Source: Sciurus carolinensis
Taxonomy: Eukaryota; Chordata; Mammalia; Rodentia; Sciuridae
Direction of reading: 5' to 3'
DNA: 64,000 nucleotides
Assembly: GCF_902686445.1 (NCBI RefSeq)
Contig: NC_062214.1
Coordinates: 47,501,454 to 47,565,453, forward strand
In this document: positions 34,700 through 46,424 of the stretch, one piece after another
Layout: the number at the start of each line of letters is the position of its first letter
Numbering within the stretch: the stretch's first letter is position 1
Program-made: the position numbers and the translations under genes
Notes under the pieces: model-generated
Seen by the model: the letters and a program-made list of their open reading frames with translations, nothing else
Database searches by the model: none
What the model was told of the DNA's origin: nothing

Positions 34700-36740
34700 T
34701 AAAGCACTAAACCAGGATCATACCCTTCTGAGAGGGAGATTCCTCCTGAGTGGGGATCTTTCTGAGCCTGTCAGCACCAAAAGGAGCTGAGGGACATTTA
34801 AGGATCAGGTCTCACTCCACACCTGACTGGTTTGAATCTTGGAGGAACCTTTGCTGATTTACCATCACCATCTTCAATTTGGCATCCTTTTAAATCTCCT
34901 TGATCCCATTATTAATTCTTGAAATGAAAAAGAGAAGAAAATGGAAAGTGTGTGAATAGCCCCAGTAACTGAGTCCTCAAAGATCTCAATGACACCTCAT
35001 ACAGGAACCATCCCTATATGAGGAGGCATGGATGCGTCCATATTACAAAGAAATAAGACCAACAACCTAATGGAAGTAGAGAATTGTAACATGGGGGTAC
35101 TGGCAGTCTCTAGGCTACCCTTCAGAAGATGGATGGAACAAGACCCATTTGGCTTTCCAATCCCTTAGGGTTTTGAGATACATCACCTTTGCCTTCCAGG
35201 GTTTCCCTCCACAATTTCATTTTTCCTCCCCAACTATTGCATTGCAGGCTATACTGTAAGTTCTATACCACCTTTCAGACTGAAGGTCCCCAGGCAGAGG
35301 CTGGGCCCCCATCTTCCTATGTGTATCTCTTACATTCAGGGGTGGGTCAATCCCTTTTGTCTCTATGTGGATGATTTACCCATTGCCCTACCCCTCAACT
35401 GGTTCCTGACCTCACTACTCACATTGTGTGCTCCCCAGCCAAGTCCTCTGTTACTGCTAAAACAGTCTACTTAAAGAATAGCATCATATCCTACATATTG
35501 ATTCCAAAAACTTGTTTTCAGTCTTCATCCTCCCAGATGCCTCTGTGTCATTTGCACTCTTAACCCCTCACTATTCTCAAAACATTTTCCTTCCCTGACT
35601 TTCAAAGCACATGTGTTCTTGCCCTGCCTGTCTGATGAGCTATTCTGTGGTCCGCCTCCCTCTCTAGCATGGTCACTTCCCAAGGTTCTACCCAGAGTCA
35701 TCATCTGTCTTTCACATCCCAGTCTTTGGTGCACTCACCAATTCCTCTTGCAGCACACGGGGGAGAGGATGTCCTACAAGGGGTTCCCAGCCTAATCTTA
35801 CTCTGCCTCAACATTTGAGCCAACCAGTTTGAAACCATACATTTGTCTTTCACTTCATGTTCTCCTTCATCCTCTCTCTCCAACATCATCAGAATTTCTA
35901 TCTTATCCTTTTCTTTTTCACTGCTGCTCCTGCCTTATCAATTTATGCTGAGACAATTGAACCCTCAACTCTATTCCTTATTACTTTTCTCTTCTACTCT
36001 TCACCCCCTATCAATACCACTGTGATCTTCTTCACACTTCCTGAGTGTATCTACCCCCAGCTGGGAGAAGCCTGAACTTCTATCCGCTCTCTCCTCCTTG
36101 CTGAAGATGCTCATCATTGTGTCTCTACTCTGTCACAAATGAGGGAATTTGCACTCAAGGGAATGCACTGGGATTTGATCCCAAAGCCTGCACTCCACCA
36201 CGTCACACAACTTTGTTAACCAATGACCTACTGGTCTCCGTAGATGCCAAAAAATCCCAGCAAGGGAAATTTCTGCTCATTGTCAGAGAAATGTCTCATC
36301 CTATCTCATCTTCATTCTATGATTCATGTCTCTTTTTCTGTCCAAAATATTTTTTGTCTTTGCCCCCATCTTTACCATCTTTCAAGTCCCAGTTGACAAG
36401 CTGTTCCATTAGTAAGGGAACCAAACCAGAACAGATCTCTCTGTGAACTTTCATAGGTAGAACTTTTTATCTTCTCTTCACCACTTGGCACTCCTACCTT
36501 ACTTCATAAGTACTCAGGTACAAATCAGGTACATACCACACTCTTTGCTACATTCACAATCTAATTTCTTGGGGGTGAGGAATAGTTCTTATCCTTGTAT
36601 CTCCCATTCACCTAACAGCATGCTTTGGGCTGTTATTTGACAGTGTCCAAAAGTTATTTGAACAATTCTTGTGGATGTTTCTTTGTGTGGAGGGTAATTT
36701 TCCCATGTTAACCTACAAAGTCAAGGATGAGGGGCAACAG
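34700..36740. other. Intergenic DNA, no gene seen
   Basis: AT-moderate sequence with pyrimidine-rich patches on plus. Open frames such as 36117-36446 and 35843-36075 are low-complexity or without recognisable domains. No repeat family assigned with confidence. Confidence 0.4.
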
Positions 36741-36744
36741 AGAC

Positions 36745-36995
36745 TCAGGGTTAATTAAAAGTGTGAGCTTATGAATCAACTTTCTTAGATTTCAGCCCCA
36801 GCACCACCATTTACAAATGTTTTATTTTATTTTGTTTTATATTTTATTTTTAAGATTTAACAAGTAACCCAGCCTCTTTGTGTGTCAGATTCCTCAGCTA
36901 TGTGATGGGAATCATAATAGTTCCCCATTCAAACAATTATTATGAGGATTAAATGGGTTAGAAATGTAAAGCATTTAGAATAGTTGAGCCACAGT
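36745..36995 (+). mobile_element. MIR SINE fragment with an AT-rich insertion
   Basis: The phrases ttagatttcagccccagcac, agattcctcagctatgtgat and gaggattaaatgggttagaa follow the MIR consensus. A run of ATTTT repeats at 36818-36855 interrupts it. Confidence 0.65.
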
Positions 36996-37199
36996 AAACT
37001 CTCAAAAAACTTTAGCTAAAAAGGAAGCACATAGAAGCACATAGCTCCCTAGAATTTGAATTCAGGCACTGATTGTTTTCAGCACCCAGCATAGTTCCTG
37101 ATCCCTACAAGAGATTCACTAGATATCTGTTAGTCCAGTCAAATATTTTTACCAATTAGAAAAATAAACAAGGGCCAATGGAGACTTAGGGGAAGAAAT

Positions 37200-37580
37200 T
37201 GAAGATATTCGGGTATCGCGTTCCCTGCCCGCAGAGAGACACGATACCGGATGGGGCAAGTTCTTTATTTTCTGCTTCTGGCTGGCCGCGGCGGCGGGCC
37301 GCTCTTGCAAGCGCCTTACATTACATACAACAACCAATCAGCTTATAGATCACGAGGGGAAAGCATGGACAGTAATGGAGCATAATAGTGTGCATATAGC
37401 AAGCATGCAGTGTCCACGAGGACCCATGGCCAATCACATTAACTTCCTCAAATAACGCCACTTGTTGGCAGAGAGTTAGTCTGCTGGAGGTACCTGGTTT
37501 TGTTCTCAGCACTTCCTTGGCACCTTGCCAGGCGCCATCTTGGCCACGCCGAAGGGCTGGGGGTCCGCGGTACCCCGACA
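37200..37580 (-). mobile_element. ERVK/IAP-like solo LTR
   Basis: On minus it starts tgtcggggtaccgcggaccc and ends in atatcttca, so it is bounded by TG and CA. It includes ccaagatggcgcc near the start, two CCAAT-type motifs (plus strand 37333-37338 and 37428-37432 areas), and an AATAAA (plus strand tttatt at 37264-37269) about 60 bases before the end. The layout and the CpG-rich R/U5 resemble rodent IAP-class LTRs. I see no polypurine tract or primer-binding site beside it, hence a solo LTR, but no convincing 6-bp target duplication at these limits either. The 102-codon frame at 37321-37629 lies on this LTR and is not a gene. Confidence 0.7.
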
Positions 37581-37639
37581 GCCGGGGAAGCTTGTCCTGA
37601 CTCAGGCTCCCAGTCTGCCTCAAAGGCATTCATTGTCAA

Positions 37640-37725
37640 TTCCCTATTTCCCAGATGTGAGAGTTGAAAATCAGAGAGAACGAGATGCTTTCCAAGATCA
37701 CGTGGCCAGAATGTACTGAGATTCA
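37640..37725 (-). mobile_element. MIR SINE fragment
   Basis: The phrases ctatttcccagatgtgagag and tttccaagatcacgtggcc match the reversed MIR core. Confidence 0.5.
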
Positions 37726-38085
37726 TGAAAGAAACTACAACGTGGAATATATCTCAGAACCAGTTTTGCCACATACCTATTAATTTAGCTCTTTCTTAAA
37801 TAAAATAAATAAAATAAAATCCCAAGACATTATATCTAATGTATAGGGTTGAAAAAACTAAACAGAAGATATAAAAACAACGACTGTTCTCTTTCTTAGA
37901 ATACAATGGCTACAAATATAGTCATTACTACTAGTGAAAAGCTTTATCAAAGGCTCCTGTGGTCTTTCCTAGCATCCAGGAAGCCTGACTTTTTAGTTAG
38001 GGGGTCTGTTTAATGTTGGAGACCAGACTAACTACCTGGACTGTGAAAGACTTCAGTCATTTGTATTGAAAGCATACATGTGAAC

Positions 38086-38091
<6 letters not shown>

Positions 38092-38118
<27 letters not shown>
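38092..38118. repeat. Poly(A) tract
   Basis: About 27 consecutive A. It could be the tail of a small retroinsertion whose body I cannot define. Confidence 0.9.
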
Positions 38119-38120
<2 letters not shown>

Positions 38121-38479
38121 CATGACCAGGAATCCAGAAACAAGAGGAGTTCAAGGACATTGTGCTAACCCCATTTCACCACATTTATAAGCCAAAATGA
38201 TATTAAAATGCAGGAATAAAAATTAAGTGTCTGTGACTGCACAGCAATACATAAATCCAAGGTTGGAAAAAAGCATGCCAGTTGAGCAAGTGTTATTCAA
38301 TAAACAATAGCATGTCTGCATAACAAAGAAAATATTTTACTAAACTTTAGTTTTTACCCAAGATTTCTTCAAGAAATGAGGTAAAAATGGACAATTCTTT
38401 CTGGTCAATCTTCTGCAAGAAAAAAAATATGTTGCAAACACAACATATTTTCTTTTACAAACTTTGTGATAAACAACTT

Positions 38480-38610
38480 TTTACAGCAGAGGTTGTGAAA
38501 GCAAATATGTTGCAAATTGACCAAATCATATTATGTGCATGTATGAATACATAACAACAAATCCCACTATTATGTATAATTGGTATGCACCAATAAAACA
38601 TTTTTTAAAT
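38480..38610 (+). mobile_element. Short L1 3' tail fragment
   Basis: The phrases tgcatgtatgaatacataac and ctattatgtataattggtat match the shared L1 tail. The flanks atgttgcaa and atgttgcat (about 38505 and 38610) may be a target duplication. Confidence 0.6.
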
Positions 38611-38629
38611 GTTGCATCTACAAAACAAT

Positions 38630-40330
38630 CATAGCTAATATCACACTTAATGTAGAACACTGAAATTCTCTTCCATAAGATCATGAACAAAACAAGCATA
38701 TCTGCTCTTGACGCTTTTATTCAATATTGTGCTGGAGGAACTATAAGAAACTAATAAATGAATTCAGCAGTTGTAGGACTAGATCAATATATTAAAATCA
38801 ATTGCATTTTTATGTAATTCTATGTAAGAGAATTAAGAAAACAATTCCGTTTATAATAGTCTCAAATGGAATAAAATACTGGAAATAAATTTAACAAAAG
38901 AAGTATAAAACATAAATTCTGAAAACTATAGAATATTACTGAGAGAAATTTTAGAAAATGTAAAGAAATCCTATGTTAATGGACCAGAAAATAATATAAT
39001 TAATGTGGCAAATTTTTCATCATTGACCTACAGATTCAATGCAACCCCTTTTAAAATCTCAACTGAGTTTTTTTCTGTGTAAATGTACATGTTGATTCTA
39101 AAATTTGCATGGAAGTTCAGAAGACTCTGAAAATTCAAAGTAATCTTTGGCCAGGGTGGTGGAAGGGACAGGGGATAAGAGGATTTATACTTTTTGATTT
39201 TAAAACTTACTCTAAAGCTATAATAAATAGAAAAGGATGTTACCAGGATAAAGATAGAAATGATTTCTTCGTTGTGACACCAAAATCACAAACAACAAAA
39301 GAAAACAGAAACTGAACATTAAGGAGGCTAAAAGATATTTTGTGCTTCAAAGAAAGCAAAGAGAACCTCACAACAGGAGAATGGGAGAAAATATTTACAA
39401 ATCATATATCTGATAAGAATTTATCTCTGGAATATATAAAAAGCTATTAAAATTAAGAATAAAAAGCTAACCCAAATAAAATTTGGGTAAAAGATCTGAA
39501 ATGACATTTCTCTAAGAAGGTATATAAAAAGAAACACTTGAAGAGATGATCATCATCATTAGCCATCAGAGGACTGCAAATCAAAACCACTAAGAGGTAC
39601 TACTTCACACCCACCACAATGGCTATAACAAAAAAGGACAGGTAATACAAAGAGTGGGCCAGTATGTTGAGAAATGAGAACTCTCATATAGTGTGGGAGA
39701 ATGTATAGTGGTGCAACTGCTTTGGAATGCAGATGGGCAGTTCCTCAAGATGTCAGTCAGTTACCACATGATCTAGTGATTTTCCTCCAGGGTATATAAC
39801 CAAGAGAAATGAAAACATAGTTCCACCTATAAACTTCTTCACAAATGTTTATATTTACAGTTATTCTTAATAGTCAAACAGTAGAAAGAACCACGGTGAA
39901 TGCATGGATAAAAGGTGGTGTGTTCCTACAATGGAATATTATCAGTAATAAGAGATATGAAGTACCGATTCATGCACAACATGGACAAACCTAGAAAACA
40001 TTATGCTAGATAACTGAAACTAGTCACAAAAGGCCACATATTATATGATTTGATTTCCACGAAGTGTTCAGAAAAGACAAATCACAAGAGACAGCATATT
40101 ACTTGTCCTAGGGATTTTATGGGAGGATTGGGGCATGACTGCTATTAATATGGATATTATTAATATTAATATATGTGTGAGATATGGGGTTTGGGGGATA
40201 TGATAAAAGTGGTATAAAGTTGATTGTGGTAATGATCATACAACTCTGTGAATATCCTAAAAAACATTGAATTGTATCTTTTAAATGGGTGAATTGTATA
40301 ATCTGTGGATTATAGCTCAAAAAATCTGTT
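38630..40330 (+). mobile_element. Old L1 (L1MA/L1MB type), ORF2 3' end and 3' UTR
   Basis: The order follows the C-terminal half of L1 ORF2 (atagctaatatcacacttaa, cttactctaaagctataata, atcatcattagccatcagag, gtgtgggagaatgtatag) and then the 3' UTR, ending near ggtgaattgtataatctgtg and attatagctcaa. Frames are full of stops. The 3' end pattern is that of eutherian L1MA/L1MB families. Confidence 0.85.
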
Positions 40331-40339
40331 TTAAGTAAG

Positions 40340-41630
40340 AAAGAAACATTTCCTTCATTTAAGAATGCATTAGAACTGGAATGATAGAAATAGGCCCACC
40401 AAGTGCACCTTTGAGATTTTTTCCTGCTGCTAAGGGTTTATGGTATGAGGCAGGAAAGAAGGCCAAAAAACTGTTTACTATTCAATAGAATTTACATTGA
40501 CCACCTCAGTGGATTTCTGCAAAAGCCAAAGGAAGCTCATGGATGCCCAGTGACCCACTTGGAGTCTGTCGTCCAGTGGGGTCCATGTTGGAACTACAGA
40601 AAACTTAGTCTGGTAAATTCATGGAATACTACCTTGATCTTCTCAGTCAGTTTTCCTGATGCATCCCCTCCTCCCAGGAGATGTTTTCTAAAAAGGGAGG
40701 AGCACTGAGGAAAATAGCAAAAGACCAGTCTGCCAGGAAGTATCCCTTCCTAAAGCATTCATCTGGCTGGATGTGACAATCTCTGCTCAGTCAATAGGTG
40801 GTGAGCAAGAGGTGAGCAGGTCTGTGCCAGGGACCTTATAGCAGTTGGGTGAAGCCTGCGGCCTCCTTCTCGAAATAATATTTTAAATAAATACACACAA
40901 TGAAATAAACAAAGGAAACCATTCATATTGAAATGTTATCAAAATGTCAGAAAAAAGCAAATATGTGATGTCAAATACTTCCCTGATCTAAGGACCACAA
41001 AATTAAAAAAACAGAGATCTAACTCTATTAGCCAGATAGAAGCCTCTAGGATGACATTTTATTGATGCATTTATGCTGTTAGACTCTCTTTTTGTTTTTT
41101 ACGTAGCACTTATTCACACCAGATTATGTTTTAATTAAAACTAAAATACACATTGGAAAGGAATGCTCTTACATTCAGAAACACCGTCCATTAAGACAAT
41201 CCTTACAAGAAAGCCAAGAATCCAAAAAGTGTTATTTGAAAAACATCAAATGTGCTTTGACTCTTGGCAAACATTTCCTGTTGGATAAACTCAGGGCTCA
41301 AATGCATGTGGGACAGCAGACTTAAAACTGAAGCATGTGTGTCAAGAACTAATTTATCTAGCTAGGAGGATAAGAAAAGGGAACTATACATTTTAGTGTT
41401 ATTTTACAAAAATATATTTTGACATATACTTTAAGTGTATTAAATGTAAGAAATTCAACAATGAAAATATCTGTCATAAAACTGTTCATATTTAGTGCTT
41501 GCTTTTAATTTTTTTGAAAATTAGAAAGCTGAAAACTTTGTTAGCCCAATAAGTATACTGAATGAGTTATTCTTGATGTATTTATTGGAAATGGATAAAG
41601 GTGATGGAGATAGATTCACCTAATTTAGAA
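40340..41630. other. Intergenic DNA, no gene seen
   Basis: AT-rich, mainly unique-looking sequence with no recognisable protein frame or confident repeat. Confidence 0.4.
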
Positions 41631-41635
41631 ACCCC

Positions 41636-41742
41636 CCCATATATATATATATAATTTATATTATATATATATATATAAAATATATATATAACTTATATTA
41701 TATATATAATATATATATATATTATATATATATATATATAAA
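41636..41742. repeat. (TA)n-rich low-complexity tract
   Basis: Several blocks of alternating TA separated by short ATATAA and AATTTAT interruptions. Self-complementary and prone to cruciform formation and assembly error. Confidence 0.95.
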
Positions 41743-42545
41743 ATCTCTGGGTTGAAGCAATTTCTCCTTTCAGAAAGTAGACAATTTCTATTTTCCTTTG
41801 TATTTTTTATATTTTCTACAAAAAACATGTATTCATAGTAAGTAAAAGATTACAATCCCTTTTCAAGAAGATAAAACTACTTCTGGGCAATTGAAAACTA
41901 CTGGGTTCAAAGTAATGTTGTTAGTAATATACAGTCTAATGTTCACAGTTTCCTATAGAACAGAAACTATTTTGCCTCACTCCTAGCTTTCTGCTTTCTA
42001 AGTGTTTTGATAAGCTTCACTGGGAAACTGCTTCTGTTAGCTTAGGAAGCTCTGGGTCCTTGCATCCTCTGAGCTCAGTGTGTCTCTTTCCCCAAACACA
42101 TTTCACAAGAGGGCAAATGTTTATCCCATGGATTCAAACAGGCCGTGAAGTACAGAGCTGCCCCAACTCACTTCTATATTATTATCAATTTACTATTCAC
42201 TTGTTACATCTTGCAGTTTTGTTTTTTTATTTGGTTTGAGTTCTGGAAGGTAAGGCAGTAATAGAAACCCTTAGGATCCAGATATCTGGAGGAATTCTGT
42301 GGATGTCCTAGAGCAGGAGCTGGTATATATTTTTCTATAAATTGCTAATCAACATCACAGGATTTGCAGGTCCTTCTGTCTCTGTTGTAATCACTCAATT
42401 CTTTTGTAGTGTAAAAGCGGCAGTACTACAAAGTTCAATGCATTTGATTGTCCAGTGCCAAGTAACAAATCTCCCCATAACTTATTGATGGAAACCATCA
42501 ATATTTGAGACTCCTTTTATCTAACCAAATTATTATTGAATAAAT

Positions 42546-43380
42546 TTGAATGGAGCTAGCAGTAGCAAATGCTCATGCAGCAGACTATGTATTTTCATCA
42601 ACATCTGGCTATCAGGACCAAGGATGGCAGACCAGCACCTTCAGACCTTCTGCAGCTACATACAGGCTTGCAACATGGTTGACAGCTCTGGTTGCACTGA
42701 CTGGGACACGTTGGTCCGAAGAGCCCTCAGGAGCAAAACCATTATGGACAACAGCTGTAAGGGAGGGGGCTTTATTGTAGGGCCAGTGGTGGCCAACATT
42801 TGAGTCCATCACTCAGAAATCCCACTGCCACCCACAGCCTGGGGGTGACGAAGACTCCATATCACTCTGTGGGAAAGGAAAGGGAGTGGTTCCCCATTGG
42901 GAAAGCTTCAGACCCAACTCACTTCCATCCAGAGTCAGCCCACCCACCAAGGGGACTCCAAGGTGGAAGGAAGGATGGGGAAATATTCAGTCCACATTCA
43001 AATCATTGGGAATACTTCTCAGCCTGGGAGTGATTCAGAAGCCAGATCCCAGAGAGGCACTGGCAAATGTTCCTCTTTGGGGTTTATTCTCCTGGAAGGA
43101 AATTTGGGACACAAAGCAAGATGCAGTTTTCCAAATTCCCTTAAAGGTCACTCCAGAGAAAAGGGACCCTGGAACATGTATGACCTGCAAGTCACAGTCA
43201 ATGGGCAAGGATGTTGTTCCCCTTGGTATTGGTAATCACTTTTCTGTTTTTGATGACCAGCTGGCCACCAAAGGAACTATGGAGCCAGCAGCTGCAAAGG
43301 ATAATTTTGGGAGCATCATCCAGGGTACAAATTTAAAATTCCAGCTGTTTCTACTACAAGTAAGATAAACACAAACAGCT
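42546..43380 (+). other. Unclassified block with several same-strand open frames
   Basis: The block carries plus-strand open frames of 85, 76, 160 and 112 codons (42546-42803, 42550-42780, 42886-43368, 42897-43235), and its G+C is higher than the flanks. I recognise none of the peptides, see no A tail or target duplication, and cannot link the frames into one protein. It could be an old retrocopy, part of an LTR element interior, or chance. No function is proposed. Confidence 0.25.
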
Positions 43381-43849
43381 GAAAATTAGTAAACTCAGAA
43401 CTTGATATGTGCCAAAGACACTTTATAATGCTCTGTTTTCTCACAGTATACACTCTGCTACTGCTGTCCTGTGGTTTCAAGAACATTTTAATATTTTATC
43501 TTGCGATCTAAAAATTGTATGCCATTGAGAATTAATTAGTCCCTGAATTTGGGAAAAGTTATCATTGAAAACAAAATATTTGACTTTCTGTTTCTCAGAA
43601 AGTGTTTGCTGCTGCTTCCATTTCTGGTCCAGAATCTGTCTAGAGAGTTTAGTATTTCATTCAAATGCATCAGTAAAGACCACAAAGATGGGGACACCCT
43701 GCCCCAGAATGCCAATGATCTCTGCCTCTTGTGAACTGAGAGGCAACTCCCACTGGGAAGAGGACAGCCCTGCTGTCATGCAGATTGAGGAAGAGAAGGA
43801 GGTCTACAAACCAAGACATCCCAGACAGTCTTGCCCCTCAATATGTGTT

Positions 43850-43948
43850 CCTAGATCAGCAGATTCCACCTCACTGGAAGCTTGTTAGAAATGCAGAATC
43901 TCTGGTTTCACCTCATACCTTCTGCATCAGAATCTGCTGGATGAAGAA
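43850..43948. mobile_element. MER5-like hAT-Charlie fragment
   Basis: The phrases ggaagcttgttagaaatgca and tctgcatcagaatctgctgg match the common MER5-type interior. Confidence 0.65.
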
Positions 43949-44219
43949 ATCTTAGGGGAGAGAGGCTTGGGAGATTTCCTACACATAGTCTCTACAATGA
44001 CTGTGTTGGAAAAGGAGACAACTGGTCAACCCAATTGTCTTTGAGAGCTTCCTTCACAGGAGTGGGTTCCTTCCATTGACTTCCACTGGATGATTGGTGA
44101 TTCTCTCTAGGAGTATGACAAAGAAATGTTCAAGATATCAGCATCAACTTTATGTCTTCTCTATTTCATATTCCCAGGTGTTGAATAATATACCATTCAT
44201 CTTCTTGGAACTTTATAGA

Positions 44220-44352
44220 AAGGCAGATTCCTAGGCATCAATCCAGATCTTCTTTAATGAAAAATTCTGAGGCCTGGGCCCAGGCATGTGTGTTGTAACC
44301 AACATTCCCTGTGTTGGTTCTCAAACACACAGATTTGAGAACCACTGGTTCA
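44220..44352. mobile_element. MER5-like hAT-Charlie fragment
   Basis: Interior phrase tctgaggcctgggcccaggc and the terminal ttgagaaccactggtt inverted repeat of MER5-type elements. Confidence 0.6.
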
Positions 44353-44359
44353 TTGTGAA

Positions 44360-44980
44360 CCATTCAGTGAAGTGGCCTCCTAGGCTCTGTCATATCCTTT
44401 CCACTCCATTTCTCCCTCCTGGCCTTTTTATTTTGGGTCTTGGCTCCAGCAACACTTCCTTGGACTGGTAATCATAGCTTCTACTCTCAGGGGCATAGAT
44501 GTCCCAAGCCTTGTCCTGAAAGGTTAGTAGAAATTTACATAAAAGCCAAGATAAATGGAATTTATAGAATTTTAGTGCAAAGACAGGAGGTACAACAAGC
44601 ATCAATATCATGAAACTGAAAAACACCACAGGAGGAAAAAGAGAAAGATGAAGGAATCCCACATACTGAAAGAAATAAGAGTTCAACACTCCAACCAGTG
44701 CCTGTCAACCTCTGGACTTCTTGTTAGGGGAGATAAGTAGATCTCCATTTGATTCTGCCACTGCAATCAGACTACTGTTCCATGCAGCCGAGTGTCAGCC
44801 TAGATGATATGAATTTGAACAATGTTCAAGTGTGCCTTCTTGGGTTGCCTTTTGTTCAATCAAAATTCTTTCAACTTCAAAGCCTGTCTCCTATTTTTAG
44901 TTAAACATCATCATTAAAATAGTATCTTTTATAAGTTTATTAGGTCACATCCCTTGAAACAGAAGTAAATAAACTATTTC
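44360..44980. other. Intergenic DNA, no gene seen
   Basis: A 99-codon minus-strand frame at 44390-44689 has a hydrophobic composition but no recognisable family. Nothing else supported. Confidence 0.4.
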
Positions 44981-44984
44981 TATA

Positions 44985-45270
44985 AAGTTACCAGCTAATA
45001 AATATTTTAGACTTTGCAGGTCATTTGTTCTCTGCCATTCTAGCATGAAATCTGCCATGTAAATGAACAAATGTGCCAAATTCCAATGAAATTTTGTTTA
45101 TGCACTGTGACATTTTTATCGTTTTCACTTACCATGGAATACTTTTATTCATTTCATTTTTTCCAAGCATTAAAAAAATGTAGAAATTATTTTTATTGGC
45201 TCATGGGCTGTATAAAAACAGGCAGTGTGACAGATTGGGCCTGCAGGCCACAGTTTTCCAATTCCTGACT
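44985..45270. mobile_element. Old DNA transposon remnant (hAT-like)
   Basis: The phrases cattctagcatgaaatctgc, aaaaacaggcagtgtgacag and cctgcaggccacagttttcc follow a very common mammalian DNA-transposon-derived repeat. Family name uncertain. Confidence 0.45.
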
Positions 45271-46044
45271 CATATATATTTTAAAAAGAAACAATCCCAT
45301 AGGGCACAGCCCTTGTTTATGAAAGCTTACTCTAAAGAAGATAGGGAGACAAACAGAATATCCAATAACTAATTAACTTATTATTCAAATGCAAGAGGAG
45401 CCCTCCAGCTCTTATTTTGGCCCACTATGGATGTATTTATCACTATTAAGCAATTCTGGTGGGTGAAAGAAGGAAGAGGGATGAAAGAGAAGCAAAAATA
45501 TTTGGGAAGTTATAGAAGGCAAGGAAGGGTTAAGGCCACAGGCTTTATACTGTAACAAGAGAGAAATACTGTTCTATTCTTTCAGTTAAAAGGGGAAAAA
45601 TCTTCTATGTGGCTCCCAATAGAACCTCAGATATCAAAAAGCACAAATCTTGCCTGAAACCCACCTCATTGGGTATGTGGAATCCTTCATCATGCGACTT
45701 CCAGAAGGTTGTGAGACTATACTTGGCATCCCTCCACATGCTGAACTAATCACCACCAGAGTAGGACAATCCCTTTCACTTTTGCAGAGTTAACCAGAGC
45801 AGTCTTTTCTGCTATCAAACATATCGCCATCTCACAAATTAGTACATAAAATGCTGGCATGTGGGCGCTGCAGTTGCTGGTCCTGCAAACACTACACTAA
45901 TGCATACACCATTGGGCACACAGTTGTTCTAACTGCTCCTCGGTGAGCACTTCATTACTTTTAAATTACAAAATTAAACGGCACTTTTTAAAAACTTTAA
46001 AAATATCTATCATTTACAGTGACAATGTAGTATTTTCTGTGATA

Positions 46045-46400
46045 ACATTTGTCTGAGTTTCCTTTCTTATTGCTAACTACCATTGATTACTGGTTTTAAA
46101 ACAGCACAAATTTATTACCTTAGAGTTCTGGAGGTGAGGAGTCCAAAAATTGAGGTGTTATCAGGGATTCATTTATTTTAAGGAATCTAGGGGAGAATTC
46201 TATTCCTTATCTGTATCAAAAGTTATCTGTATTTCTTGACTTGAGAGTCCCATTCCTTCTTCAAAACCAGTAACTTCCATAGCAACTTCAAATCCCTCTC
46301 TCCCCTCTATTCCCATTATGTCTTCTCTTCCTATGATTTGTCTGCCTACATTCAGAACTATGTGATTGCTTTGAACCCACTAGATGAAGACCCTGGGGCA
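46045..46400 (-). mobile_element. MLT1-like MaLR LTR, old
   Basis: On plus it opens with gtctgagtttcctttcttat, then acagcacaaatttattacct and agagttctggaggtgagga, which is the reversed MLT1 3' half. The rest is diverged. A poly(A) run follows at 46409-46423. Confidence 0.6.
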
Positions 46401-46424
46401 AAAAGACAAAAAAAAAAAAAAAAT

